Shown here: positions 51,412-59,400 of the stretch, piece by piece | Layout: each line of letters starts with the position of its first letter | How positions within the stretch are numbered: the first letter of the stretch is position 1 | Source of the DNA: CAYNRG01 sp964399545 | Lineage (GTDB): Bacteria; Bacillota_I; Bacilli_A; Erysipelotrichales; Erysipelotrichaceae | Reading direction: 5' to 3' | Assembly (NCBI GenBank): GCA_964399545.1 | Contig: CAYNRG010000002.1 | Span: 231,637-295,636, forward strand | Length of the DNA stretch: 64,000 bases | Translations under genes and position numbers: made by a program | Notes under the pieces: generated by a model | The model's database searches: none | Seen by the model: only the letters and a program-made list of their open reading frames with translations | What the model was told of the DNA's origin: nothing

Positions 51412-52704
51412 ATGAATGGATTTCAAAATTGGATGGAAGAACGGTTTGTTCCAGTTGCAGCAAAAATAGGATCAGAAAAGCACTTAGTAGCTATTCGTGA
51501 TGCTTTCATTGCAGTAATGCCAATTACAATGGCCGGATCTTTCGCAGTATTACTGAATGTATTTTTTAGAGATTTATGGGGGGCATTATTATTAAATAAC
51601 CCAAAAATCCCAGAAATGTTTAGTTGGTTGATTTCAATCAATGGGAATGTATGGTGGGGAACCAATGCCGTCTTCTCTTTAGTCTTTGTCTTCTCGCTAG
51701 GATATCATTTATGTAAAGCGTATGAAGTAAATGCAATTAGTGGAGGATTAGTTGCTTTCTCTGCACTTATTGCAGTAACACCTCAAGGAGTAGAAGGAAC
51801 ATGGGGAAATATTCCATGGACATATACTCAAGCTGCTGGGCTATTTACAGCTTTAATTGTAGGTGGACTTGCAACTATGATTTATATTAAATTGATAAAA
51901 GCTAATTTGACAATTAAATTACCGGATTCAGTTCCACCAGCGGTTTCAAAAGCATTTGTAGCAATTATTCCTGGAACGGTTGCAATCTATGTATTTGCAA
52001 TATTGGCATACTTAGTAACTGTTAATGCGGAATTTTTAGGGGCAGCTGCAATTGGTGATTTAATTTCATTCTATATCCAAAAGCCATTTATGGCTGTGGC
52101 TGCAGGGTTACCACTAGTTCTACTTGTATCTTTATTTGTGGGAATCTTCTGGTTCTTTGGATTACATGGACCTAACATTTTAGGACCAATCATAGAAGGG
52201 GTTTATGCACCAATGTTGCTTGAAAACCAAAGCCTTTACCAAACGGGGACAGCAGTTGCAGATCTTCCATATATTTGGACAAAAGGATCCTTTGATGCCT
52301 TTGTTTGGATGGGTGGTTCTGGGTGTACATTAGCCTTGATTATTGCAATTTTAGTTCTAAGTAAACGTGATGATGAAAGAGCAGTAGCTAAGCTTTCTGC
52401 ACCAATGGGAGTGTTTAATATTAATGAGCCAGTAATCTTTGGACTTCCAATCGTATTGAGTCCAATCTACTTTATCCCATTTGTAATTATTTCTCCAATC
52501 CTAGCAACTATTGCTTATTTTGCAACTAGTATTGGATTAGTACCACCAGTATTCTTACAAGTTCCATGGGTAACACCACCAGTTATTTCAGCATTCTTAG
52601 CTACAGGTGGTAGTATAACCGCAGCTCTATTGGCTTTAGTTAATTTAGCGATAGCAACCTTTATTTGGGGAGTATTTGTTGTTATTGCAAATAAAAAATC
52701 ATAG
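51412..52704 (+). CDS. PTS EIIC component, cellobiose/chitobiose (Lac) family
   Basis: A 430-residue membrane permease importing and helping phosphorylate a beta-linked disaccharide. Typical features are the amphipathic start NWMEERFVPVAAKIGSEKHLVAIRDAF, about ten hydrophobic segments, FFGLHGPNILGPI and the late FNINEPVIFGLPIVLSP. AAAGGGGA lies 8 bases before the ATG. The ChbG and GH4 genes downstream favour chitobiose over cellobiose. Confidence 0.93.
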   Translation: MNGFQNWMEERFVPVAAKIGSEKHLVAIRDAFIAVMPITMAGSFAVLLNVFFRDLWGALLLNNPKIPEMFSWLISINGNVWWGTNAVFSLVFVFSLGYHLCKAYEVNAISGGLVAFSALIAVTPQGVEGTWGNIPWTYTQAAGLFTALIVGGLATMIYIKLIKANLTIKLPDSVPPAVSKAFVAIIPGTVAIYVFAILAYLVTVNAEFLGAAAIGDLISFYIQKPFMAVAAGLPLVLLVSLFVGIFWFFGLHGPNILGPIIEGVYAPMLLENQSLYQTGTAVADLPYIWTKGSFDAFVWMGGSGCTLALIIAILVLSKRDDERAVAKLSAPMGVFNINEPVIFGLPIVLSPIYFIPFVIISPILATIAYFATSIGLVPPVFLQVPWVTPPVISAFLATGGSITAALLALVNLAIATFIWGVFVVIANKKS

Positions 52705-52720
52705 CCTTTGTTGACTACAA

Positions 52721-52755
52721 AGAAGCAAGGTGAAAACACTTTGCTTCTTCTTTTA
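52721..52755 (+). terminator. Intrinsic terminator after EIIC
   Basis: A 12-bp stem (AGAAGCAAGGTG/CACTTTGCTTCT, one G-U), AAAA loop, then CTTTT. Probably sets higher EIIC levels than the downstream genes. Confidence 0.75.
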
Positions 52756-52799
52756 TTGAGGTGTACAATAAGACAAAAGAGAAGAGTGGAGGAAAAGGA

Positions 52800-52970
52800 A
52801 TGAAATCAGAGAATATATTATGGGAACTAGCCCTCTTGGCATTTGGGTTGTTTATGGTAATGTCCGCTCCAACGTTAAGTTATTACCTAATAATGGTGAT
52901 TAGTGGACTTATCTTCATAGCGTTAGCTATCTTCTTAATTGTAAAGAAGAACAAGAAAATCAAGAAATAA
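52800..52970 (+). CDS. Small two-TM membrane protein in the PTS locus
   Basis: A 56-residue protein with two TM segments (~7-25 and ~27-46) and a Lys-rich tail. GGAGGAAAAGGA precedes ATG 52800; an in-frame GTG at 52761 lacks a site. No family is recognised. A 12-base tandem repeat (ATAAAAAGTGAT twice, then a partial copy) follows the stop codon. Confidence 0.55.
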   Translation: MKSENILWELALLAFGLFMVMSAPTLSYYLIMVISGLIFIALAIFLIVKKNKKIKK

Positions 52971-53077
52971 AAAGTGATATAAAAAGTGATATAAAAAGAA
53001 TATAAGATAGTTGTATCGGTTGGATAAATATGCTAAAAATAAAGAGATAGATTCATTGTCAATAGAGGAGGGGTAAA

Positions 53078-53749
53078 GTGGAGAAACCAATATATCAACA
53101 AATTATGGATATTCTTCGGACTAAGATTAAAGAACAAGAAGCAAATACCCCGATCTTATCAGAGAGAGAGCTTGAAAAACGATATAACGCAAGTAGAATG
53201 ACAGTTCGAAAAGCAGTAGATATGCTAGTAGAAGAAGGGATTCTATATCGTATTCAAAATGTAGGAACTTTTGTAGCTGATCATAAATTACATAAGAAGT
53301 CCAATAAGCAGCAGGTGTTAGAAGTCTTTGCCAAAGATAAAGAGTATAAAATTATTTATTTCAATATTAAATCAGGTCAAGAAGATATTAATCAAAAATT
53401 AGAAATTGATAATGAGGACCAATATGTTCGAATTGTAAGGTTGAATTTTCAAGATGGAGAACCCGAAAGTGTTGATGAAGTATACATTGTTCGAAAAATG
53501 ATTGAAGAAAAAGGAATGCTAGATATTCATTCCGTTTTAAGATTTAGTGAGAAATTGGATTGTGGAGCAGTCAATCAAGTTTTTACTCCGATGATGGTTC
53601 CAATTCAATATTCCAATTTATTAAAAGTTAAAATAGGAACTCCGATTATTCGGATTGATAGTAAGATTCATACAAAAAATGGGAGAGTTTACGCTTTTGT
53701 ACAATCTTATCCACATCCTTTAAAAAAAGAGATAGAAATCACGATATAA
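53078..53749 (+). CDS. GntR family transcriptional regulator with UTRA domain
   Basis: A 223-residue HutC-subfamily repressor. The N-terminal winged helix has LSERELEKRYNASRMTVRKAVDMLVEEGILYRIQNVGTFV; the UTRA sugar-binding domain covers ~80-223. GAGGAGGG precedes the GTG start. It probably represses the locus through the palindrome at 51268 and responds to a phosphorylated disaccharide or amino sugar (inference). Confidence 0.92.
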   Translation: MEKPIYQQIMDILRTKIKEQEANTPILSERELEKRYNASRMTVRKAVDMLVEEGILYRIQNVGTFVADHKLHKKSNKQQVLEVFAKDKEYKIIYFNIKSGQEDINQKLEIDNEDQYVRIVRLNFQDGEPESVDEVYIVRKMIEEKGMLDIHSVLRFSEKLDCGAVNQVFTPMMVPIQYSNLLKVKIGTPIIRIDSKIHTKNGRVYAFVQSYPHPLKKEIEITI

Positions 53750-53846
53750 AAATAATGAATGAGTAACAGGGTAGTAATAAAAAATAAGCTGAGATTAAGG
53801 GGTGACAATTCTATTCCTTTTTCATAAAATGATAGTGGAGGGTCTT

Positions 53847-54311
53847 ATGAAAAATAAAAAAATATTTGAGTATTCAATTGAAACAGTGTATCAAGTTTTG
53901 GTTGATTTGGTTATTGATAATGCAAATGCATGTACAGGTGAAAAAAAGTCATATACTGTAGCTGATTTGGAAACATTGAAATATAGTTATGAAAGCCAAA
54001 TGCGAAAGGGAACTAAAAAAAATAAAGTTAAAGTAACAAAAATTAAAGAGAATCAATTAATTCAGTATACGATTGCAAGAGAAGGAATGGAAAAGTACAT
54101 GGTCTCTTTTGAATTGATATCATTGGGTAAGTTTGAGACACAGTTGAATTATAACTATGATTTGCAAACAGATAGTAAAAGAATACAGACAAATCATAAA
54201 ATTATGAGTTTTTTCTATAAGAGAAAGCAGAAGAAGCGGTTTAATTCTATGTGTAAATATATTACAATGAAATGTGAAGAGAAGGAGAAGTGTGAAGATG
54301 GAGAATGTTAA
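53847..54311 (+). CDS. DUF3284 family protein
   Basis: A 154-residue protein matching the DUF3284 pattern (EYSIETVYQVLVD at the start, YTIAREGMEKYMVSFEL, LNYNYDL near the end), a START-like small protein often encoded beside Lac-family PTS genes. Function is unknown. GGAGGG lies 4-5 bases before ATG 53847. It overlaps the EIIA gene by 14 bases. Confidence 0.75.
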   Translation: MKNKKIFEYSIETVYQVLVDLVIDNANACTGEKKSYTVADLETLKYSYESQMRKGTKKNKVKVTKIKENQLIQYTIAREGMEKYMVSFELISLGKFETQLNYNYDLQTDSKRIQTNHKIMSFFYKRKQKKRFNSMCKYITMKCEEKEKCEDGEC

Positions 54312-54630
54312 AGAACAGATGCAGATGGCAGCTTTCCAAATGATTGCGACAGTTGGAGGAGCTAAATCAGCATACATGGAGGCGATTCAGCTGGCAAAAG
54401 AAGGAAATCCAGAAGAAGGTCTTAAAAAAATTGAAGAAGGAAGACAGATGATGGCTGATGCGCATCACCACCATTTTGCTTTTGTAACAAAAGAGGCTCA
54501 AGGAGAAGATTTACCATTTTCATTAATGCTTTTACATGCCGAAGATCAATTACTGACAACAGAAGTTATTGAGTTGATGGCAACAGAGTTTGTTGAACTG
54601 TATGCCAAAATACAGAAAGAAGAGAAATGA
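54298..54630 (+). CDS. PTS EIIA component, Lac/chitobiose family
   Basis: A 110-residue all-helical EIIA. The phosphorylated His is expected to be H80 in LLHAEDQLL, with D83 the trimer-core metal-binding Asp, as in the chitobiose EIIA. It also has an AHHHHF cluster. AAGGAGAAG precedes ATG 54298. It receives phosphate from HPr and passes it to the EIIB encoded at 55375. Confidence 0.9.
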   Translation: MENVKEQMQMAAFQMIATVGGAKSAYMEAIQLAKEGNPEEGLKKIEEGRQMMADAHHHHFAFVTKEAQGEDLPFSLMLLHAEDQLLTTEVIELMATEFVELYAKIQKEEK

Positions 54631-54631
54631 A

Positions 54632-55345
54632 TTGAGACTAATTGTGAATGCCGATGACTTTGGATTATCCAAAGGAGTCAATTATGGAATTTTAGAATGT
54701 TTTAGAAATGGAGTTTTGACAAGTACAACCATGATGATGAATGCGCCTGCATTGGACCATGCTATTGAATTAATGAAACAGTATGATTTGGCAGTGGGAA
54801 TCCATCTTGTAGCTTCCATGTTTGAACCTCTAACTACAGTTAAAAGTTTCACTAAAGAAGATGGACTGTTTGATAAAGGAAAAATGTTTGATGATAGTCA
54901 AACTATTGATGAAATGGAGTTAGAGAAAGAGTGGCGCGCACAGATTGATTTATTTGTGGAAAAGACTGGGAAAAAGCCAACACACATTGATTCGCACCAT
55001 CATGTACATAAGCTAGCGAAGACAAAAAAAGTCATCATGGCTTTAGCGAATGAATATGGTCTTCAGATTAGAGGAATAGATACCCCGTTTGGAGAACCTA
55101 TTCAATTTATTTCAGATTTTTATGGTGAGAATATCGGTGTAAAAGATTTTAAAGAAATTGTAAACGGGGAAGGTACCTTAGAACTAATGTGTCATCCAGC
55201 TTTTATTGATAATGGATTACTTAATGCAACAAGTTACAATTCAAAGCGAAAAGATGAATTGGACACACTCACTTCAAAAGAAATAAGAAGTTGGGTAGAA
55301 AATCAAAGTATAGAGTTAATTTCATATCAAAATACAAAAATATAG
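54632..55345 (+). CDS. chbG: ChbG/YdjC family carbohydrate deacetylase
   Basis: A metal-dependent deacetylase; E. coli ChbG removes one acetyl group from chitobiose-6-phosphate before hydrolysis. Motifs are IVNADDFGLSKGVN (metal Asp), VGIHL and PTHIDSHHHVH (metal His), and MCHPAF near the end. TTG 54632, 1 base after the EIIA stop, gives the family start MRLIVNADDFG; in-frame codons upstream add an unlike N terminus. About 237 aa. Its presence is the best clue that the PTS handles N-acetylated sugars. Confidence 0.88.
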   Translation: MRLIVNADDFGLSKGVNYGILECFRNGVLTSTTMMMNAPALDHAIELMKQYDLAVGIHLVASMFEPLTTVKSFTKEDGLFDKGKMFDDSQTIDEMELEKEWRAQIDLFVEKTGKKPTHIDSHHHVHKLAKTKKVIMALANEYGLQIRGIDTPFGEPIQFISDFYGENIGVKDFKEIVNGEGTLELMCHPAFIDNGLLNATSYNSKRKDELDTLTSKEIRSWVENQSIELISYQNTKI

Positions 55346-55374
55346 TATAATAAAAACAAAGGAGAAAAGAAGTT

Positions 55375-55686
55375 ATGAAAATTTATCTGTTTTGTTCGGC
55401 AGGAATGTCGACATCATTATTAGTGACAAAAATGAAAAAGGCTGCAGAAGGAAAAGGGATGATGGATATGGAGATTGAAGCATTTTCAGAGTCAAAAGCA
55501 GCAGAAAAAGGAGCCGAGGCGGATGTTGTATTGCTAGGACCTCAAATTAAATTTAGAGAAAAAGCAATTAAAGAAAAGCTACCAACGAAGCCAGTAATGG
55601 TTATTAACATGCAAGATTATGGATTAGTTAATGGAGAAAAAGTTTTAGCTAGTGCTTTAGAACTTTATGAAGAATTTAATAAGTAA
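55375..55686 (+). CDS. PTS EIIB component, Lac/cellobiose/chitobiose family
   Basis: A 103-residue EIIB with the phosphorylated Cys7 in YLFCSAGMSTSLLV and the LLGPQI loop. AAAGGAGAA precedes the ATG. Works with the EIIA and EIIC of this locus. Confidence 0.93.
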   Translation: MKIYLFCSAGMSTSLLVTKMKKAAEGKGMMDMEIEAFSESKAAEKGAEADVVLLGPQIKFREKAIKEKLPTKPVMVINMQDYGLVNGEKVLASALELYEEFNK

Positions 55687-55696
55687 AGAATAATAA

Positions 55697-55735
55697 AAAT
55701 GAGCACTAATTAGTTTTGGTGTTCATTTCTTTTTG
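55697..55735 (+). terminator. Attenuating terminator between EIIB and GH4
   Basis: A 13-bp stem (AAATGAGCACTAA/TTGGTGTTCATTT, two G-U) followed by CTTTTTG. Probably leaky, lowering GH4 expression relative to the PTS. Confidence 0.65.
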
Positions 55736-55755
55736 TCAGAAAGGGAGGAAAAAAG

Positions 55756-57072
55756 ATGACATTGAAAGTAGCAACAATTGGTGGTGGATCTTCTTATACA
55801 CCAGAGTTAGTAGAAGGGTTTATCAATCGCTATAATCGTTTTCCAATTGAAGAGCTTTGGCTTGTAGATATTGAAGAAGGAAGAGAAAAAGTTGAGATTG
55901 TAGGAGCATTGGCACAGAGAATGTTTGAAAAAGCAGGGTTGCCAACAAAGGTGTTCATCACAATGAATCGACGTGAGGCAATTAAAGATGCTACCTATGT
56001 TACAACACAATTAAGAGTTGGGTTTTTAGAAGCTAGAAAATGGGATGAACGAATTCCGAATGAATTAGGACTTTTAGGTCAAGAAACGAATGGATTAGGA
56101 GGGATGTTTAAAGCGTTTAGAACAATCCCAGTTATTCTGGATATTGTCAAGGATGTTCAGGAATTAGCACCTAATGCATGGGTTGTTAACTTTACAAATC
56201 CGGCTGGAATTGTTACTCAAGCTGTTGCAAAGTATACTGATTTTAGGAGATTCATTGGTGTATGCAATGTCCCTTATGGGATGCGTGCTGAAACAGCAAA
56301 ACAATTAGAAGTAGATGTTGAAGATATTACCATGGATATGATCGGATTGAATCACATGGTTTGGGGGACAAAGGTATTCCTAAAAGGAGAAGATATTACA
56401 GATCGTGCTTTGGAGGGGTATATTAAAATGAATGAAGCACCTGCAAATATTCATGCGATTCCATGGGAAAATACATTCGCAAAAACATTAGGAATGCTAC
56501 TTTGTCCATATCATAGATATTATTATAAGTATGAAGAGATGATGGCTGAACAGCTAGAAAAATTTAAAGATAATAAAACACGAGCTGAAGAAGTAATGGA
56601 GTATGAAAAGCAATTGTTTGAAAAATATAAAGATTTAAACTTAAAAGAAAAACCAGAAGAACTATCAAAACGAGGAGGAGCGCATTATTCAGATGTAGCT
56701 TGTGATGTCTTAGCCTCTTTACATAATGATGAGGGGCGTATTCATGTGGTTAATACGCTTAATAATGGTCATGTCAAAAATTTAGATGCAACGGATACAA
56801 TTGAAATCACTTGTCGTATCACTAAAGAAGGACCTAAACCACTTGAAAGAATTGATAAGATTCCAGAAACAGTACGCGGACTTTATCAAGCAATTAAAGC
56901 CTTTGAACTTGCGACTTGTGAAGCAGTAATGGAAGGAGATTATAATAAAGGTCTATTAGCGGCCAATCTTTGTCCACTAACACGGTCTGATGAGAAAAAC
57001 AAGCTTGCCTATGAAAGATTGTTTAAGGCTCATGAGAAATACTTAACGCATTTCAACAAGAATAGGCCATAA
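55756..57072 (+). CDS. GH4 family 6-phospho-beta-glucosidase (ChbF/LicH-like)
   Basis: A 438-residue NAD+ and Mn2+ dependent phospho-disaccharide hydrolase acting by redox-elimination. The NAD loop is ATIGGGSSYTPELVEG, and metal ligands are C170 in GVCNVP and H200 in GLNHMVWG, positions typical of GH4. With ChbG it resembles E. coli ChbF, cleaving monodeacetylated chitobiose-6-phosphate; cellobiose-6-phosphate remains possible. GGGAGG precedes the ATG. Confidence 0.93.
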   Translation: MTLKVATIGGGSSYTPELVEGFINRYNRFPIEELWLVDIEEGREKVEIVGALAQRMFEKAGLPTKVFITMNRREAIKDATYVTTQLRVGFLEARKWDERIPNELGLLGQETNGLGGMFKAFRTIPVILDIVKDVQELAPNAWVVNFTNPAGIVTQAVAKYTDFRRFIGVCNVPYGMRAETAKQLEVDVEDITMDMIGLNHMVWGTKVFLKGEDITDRALEGYIKMNEAPANIHAIPWENTFAKTLGMLLCPYHRYYYKYEEMMAEQLEKFKDNKTRAEEVMEYEKQLFEKYKDLNLKEKPEELSKRGGAHYSDVACDVLASLHNDEGRIHVVNTLNNGHVKNLDATDTIEITCRITKEGPKPLERIDKIPETVRGLYQAIKAFELATCEAVMEGDYNKGLLAANLCPLTRSDEKNKLAYERLFKAHEKYLTHFNKNRP

Positions 57073-57080
57073 GGTATAAA

Positions 57081-57117
57081 AAATAAACTTCCTCTACTCA
57101 TGAAAGGAAGTTTATTT
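57081..57117 (+). terminator. Hairpin after the GH4 gene
   Basis: A 12-bp perfect stem (AAATAAACTTCC/GGAAGTTTATTT) with a 13-base loop. It has no long T-run. A near copy lies at 58159-58193. Confidence 0.6.
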
Positions 57118-57136
57118 AGTTCATACATAATTACTT

Positions 57137-57613
57137 TTATTTATCATCTAATGAAATTTCTAATTTAAAATCAATTAATTCAAAAGTAACGATACCACCA
57201 TAGACTAACTAAAAATTAATATCTCCAAATACTTGTTGTATAGTCCATCCCCAATCAGCATAGTGAATATTTAATCCCCCTAAACGAAGTGTTAGAAAGA
57301 ACAGTACTACTAGCACACACCCTTGAAGAATAAAATTTTTTAAATAACTCTGTTTTTGTAATTTCTTTTTTTCCATAAATTGTGTTACTAGATGAATAAA
57401 GAATAAGAGAGAATTTAATGTAACTATCGCCATAGGGAGTAGAATTCCTAAATTAAAAAATGTAGTCATTCTCTCTAAAAATAAAGGATTCTTTATAGTA
57501 TACAATTCTACAAGTGGAATGCCTCGAAGAAGAGACTCCCCAATCCATACTACTGGTAGTAAAAGTACCATACCTATATTAATCATTTTAATCAGTAATC
57601 GAATCTTTCTCAT
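57137..57613 (-). pseudogene. DUF2975-like membrane protein gene with in-frame TAG
   Basis: The frame opens with a perfect AGGAGG site and ATG 57613 and gives 134 residues with about four TM helices, in DUF2975-like layout (unsure). It stops at TAG 57209-57211, but the same frame continues for 23 sense codons (ending FELIDFKLEISLDDK) to TAA 57137-57139. The tail looks like real protein, so a nonsense mutation trimming the C terminus is likely; the shorter protein could still be made. Confidence 0.5.
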
Positions 57614-57798
57614 AAAAACCTCCTACAAGATATCATTGCTAATTGCGACCGTTAGCTAAAATAATAAATCTTCGGTGCTTATAACTTTAGTATATAGGGT
57701 TTTATTCATTTTGTTAAATTATTATCAAATAGACCTTAAGATTTGTTCATTTCTATATTGATTTTTATGCTTCAATATTATAAAATAGTAAAGCACAC

Positions 57799-57882
57799 GC
57801 CGATGTGGCGGAATGGCAGACGCACACGACTCAAAATCGTGCGGAGAAATCCATGTGGGTTCAAGTCCCACCATCGGCACCA
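57799..57882 (+). tRNA. tRNA-Leu (anticodon CAA)
   Basis: A complete 84-base class II tRNA. The acceptor stem is GCCGATG/CATCGGC with discriminator A and encoded CCA. The anticodon stem is CACGA/TCGTG with loop CTCAAAA (anticodon CAA at 57832-57834, reading UUG). The variable arm is short-stemmed and the T-arm GTGGG/CCCAC carries GTTCAAG. It lies alone with its own terminator. Confidence 0.96.
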
Positions 57883-57895
57883 TTTGTTAACTAAG

Positions 57896-57928
57896 AAGCC
57901 AGAATCTTAATTGAGGACTGGTTTTTTT
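57896..57928 (+). terminator. Intrinsic terminator after tRNA-Leu
   Basis: Stem AAGCCAG/CTGGTTT with a 15-base loop and seven Ts. Confidence 0.75.
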
Positions 57929-57949
57929 ATTTGTCCAAATGAAAAGCCT

Positions 57950-57975
57950 AGCTATATTGTATATAGCCAGGCCTA
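57950..57975 (-). terminator. Minus-strand terminator after the SH3 fragment
   Basis: GCCTAGCTATAT/ATATAGCCAGGC, a 12-bp stem with one mismatch and a 3-base loop. On the minus strand it is followed by CTTTTC, right after the SH3 fragment's stop. Confidence 0.6.
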
Positions 57976-58146
57976 GAAAATAAAATATCCTGTGAATCCT
58001 CCATAGGCTCCTCTGCACCAGTAATAGCCATCAGAAGCTTCGTACTTTAAAAATTCTAAAATAGTCATAGATTGTCCTTTTGGAACAATTGTTAGAATTT
58101 TACCTTGGACTGAAGAACGAATTATTGCGGCGGTTTCGGTTAGCAT
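57973..58146 (-). pseudogene. Bacterial SH3-domain protein fragment
   Basis: A 57-codon frame ending in YEASDGYYWCRGAYGGFTGY and phenylalanines fits the C-terminal half of a bacterial SH3 (SH3b) domain, including ...IIRSSVQGKILTIVPKGQSMTIL at its start. There is no ribosome binding site, and nothing upstream encodes a signal peptide or catalytic domain, so it is probably the tail of a lost cell-wall hydrolase or surface protein. Confidence 0.5.
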
Positions 58147-58158
58147 ACCATAAAAAAG

Positions 58159-58193
58159 AATAAACTTCCCGTTATTATTAGAGGGAGTTTATT
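58159..58193 (-). terminator. Hairpin resembling the one after GH4
   Basis: AATAAACTTCC/GGGAGTTTATT, 11 bp with one G-U. On the minus strand it is followed by CTTTTTTA, so it would work as a terminator in that direction. The arms nearly match those at 57081-57117. Confidence 0.5.
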
Positions 58194-58258
58194 TTACATA
58201 TTATTGAAAGAGATAAGGCAGTGTACTATACTTAAGGTAGATTGTGAGGAAGAAAGTT

Positions 58259-58759
58259 ATGAAAAAAATATACTTTGCATCTCCATTGTTTGATGATGCA
58301 GTAAGAGATTGGAATGTTAAGGTTGTCGAGGCTATTCGTAAGATGTATGATGTTGATATTTACTTACCTCAAGAAAATGCAGAAATTAATGATAAAGGAA
58401 ATTCTGAAGCAGAAGTAACATCGGTTGATATTTTTAATCTAGATACTGATAAGCTAGCTCAGTCGGATATTTTAATTGCTAATCTTGATGGTGGCTTAGA
58501 AATTGATTCGGGGGTTGCATGTGAAATTGGGTATTTTGCTTCTTTATGTGAAAATAACCCAGAAAAAGTAATCATAGGTTTAATTTCAGATGTACGATGG
58601 AAGGCGACAAATGGTGGAATGGAAGAACAACATGGTGTGTATAAGAATCTCTATGTAATTGGAGCGATAAAAAAATATGGGAAACTGATCGAAAATGATT
58701 ATACGGATTATAAAACAAAAATTCTAAATGAGATTGGAAATGTTGTAGTTAAAAAATAA
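58259..58759 (+). CDS. Nucleoside 2-deoxyribosyltransferase
   Basis: A 166-residue enzyme exchanging bases on 2'-deoxyribonucleosides for salvage. Motifs are YFASPLFDDAVRDWN at the start and LDGGLEIDSGVACEIGYFAS, in which the Glu of ACEIG is the expected nucleophile. ATG 58259 is 8 bases after GAGGA; a GTG at 58244 is less likely. It stands alone between hairpins in an accessory-looking region. Confidence 0.9.
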   Translation: MKKIYFASPLFDDAVRDWNVKVVEAIRKMYDVDIYLPQENAEINDKGNSEAEVTSVDIFNLDTDKLAQSDILIANLDGGLEIDSGVACEIGYFASLCENNPEKVIIGLISDVRWKATNGGMEEQHGVYKNLYVIGAIKKYGKLIENDYTDYKTKILNEIGNVVVKK

Positions 58760-58807
58760 AACGAGCATCTACAGAACTAGCCTATGGAAGGTCTGTGGAT
58801 GCTCGTT
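58760..58807 (+). terminator. Hairpin after the deoxyribosyltransferase gene
   Basis: A 16-base arm pair (AACGAGCATCTACAGA/TCTGTGGATGCTCGTT, one mismatch) with a 16-base loop; only a short T-rich tail follows. Confidence 0.65.
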
Positions 58808-59050
58808 GCTATTTCTGCATTTTAACGCTTATTATAAAATCTTAAATTTGGTGAGTAGAGGTTAAATTAGTTGTTGGACAGCATGATGACCCCTCTAAAT
58901 TTAATTATATCATTAAATTTAATAAAATTTAAGGGTTAAAAATGGTAGCTTCCTGTTGTATACTTGAATTAAGAAATACCTAGAACTATCAAAAGATGGG
59001 AGAGATGAATATGGTAGGAAGATACAAGAACGGTGATAATTAATACATAA
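58808..59050. other. AT-rich intergenic region with one tiny ORF
   Basis: It has no gene of normal size. A TGTATACT box ends at 58964. A possible 10-codon ORF (ATG 59011 to TAA 59043, MVGRYKNGDN) follows a GGGAG site 8 bases upstream. It is too short to judge. Confidence 0.35.
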
Positions 59051-59299
59051 GTTAGTTTAATCTACGAAATTCAAACCAAGAAAAGAGAGATGAGATAAAA
59101 AGTTAAAAACTTATTTGCTTTATTAGAGGAAGTTTGAACAGATGGATTCAATGGAGTAATTTTGAATCAGTCCAATCCATTTTAGTATGATTTACAAAAT
59201 CCTCTTTTTAACACACCCAAGGTAGGTGTTGTATATGTAGTTTTTATGGAAAATCATAAAGATATAATACCATATCGCATGAAGTTGAAATTAGAATAA
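59051..59299 (+). pseudogene. Decayed ORF with several in-frame stops
   Basis: In one frame, three protein-like stretches are separated by TAA 59096, TGA 59135 and TAG 59183. The last is 37 codons (starting YDLQNPLFNTPKVG and ending IIPYRMKLKLE) and ends at TAA 59297-59299. The composition is protein-like throughout. There is no recognisable family. It could be an old gene remnant. Confidence 0.35.
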
Positions 59300-59301
59300 T
59301 T

Positions 59302-59345
59302 TAAAAGGATACCTGTATAATTCAATAATATAGGTATCCGTTTTA
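59302..59345 (+). terminator. Intrinsic terminator before the ABC operon
   Basis: Stem GGATACCT/AGGTATCC flanked by AAAA/TTTT, with a 17-base loop; it isolates the operon below from upstream transcription. Confidence 0.7.
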
Positions 59346-59400
59346 AATATTTGTTTATATTATATAATTGTATACATATTGGTTAGATTGGGGGAGTAAC

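Noticed and set aside
52967..53000. 12-base tandem repeat as a CRISPR or regulatory repeat
   Set aside because: Only two copies and a partial one, AT-rich, no spacers; probably slippage.
57799..57882. tRNA-Leu as an integration site for the recombinase at 62249
   Set aside because: No duplicate of the tRNA 3' end was found downstream, so no attachment pair is supported.
58942..58983. 13-codon ORF MVASCCILELRNT
   Set aside because: It overlaps a likely -10 box (TATACT), is very short and shows no leader-peptide features despite an AAGGG upstream.
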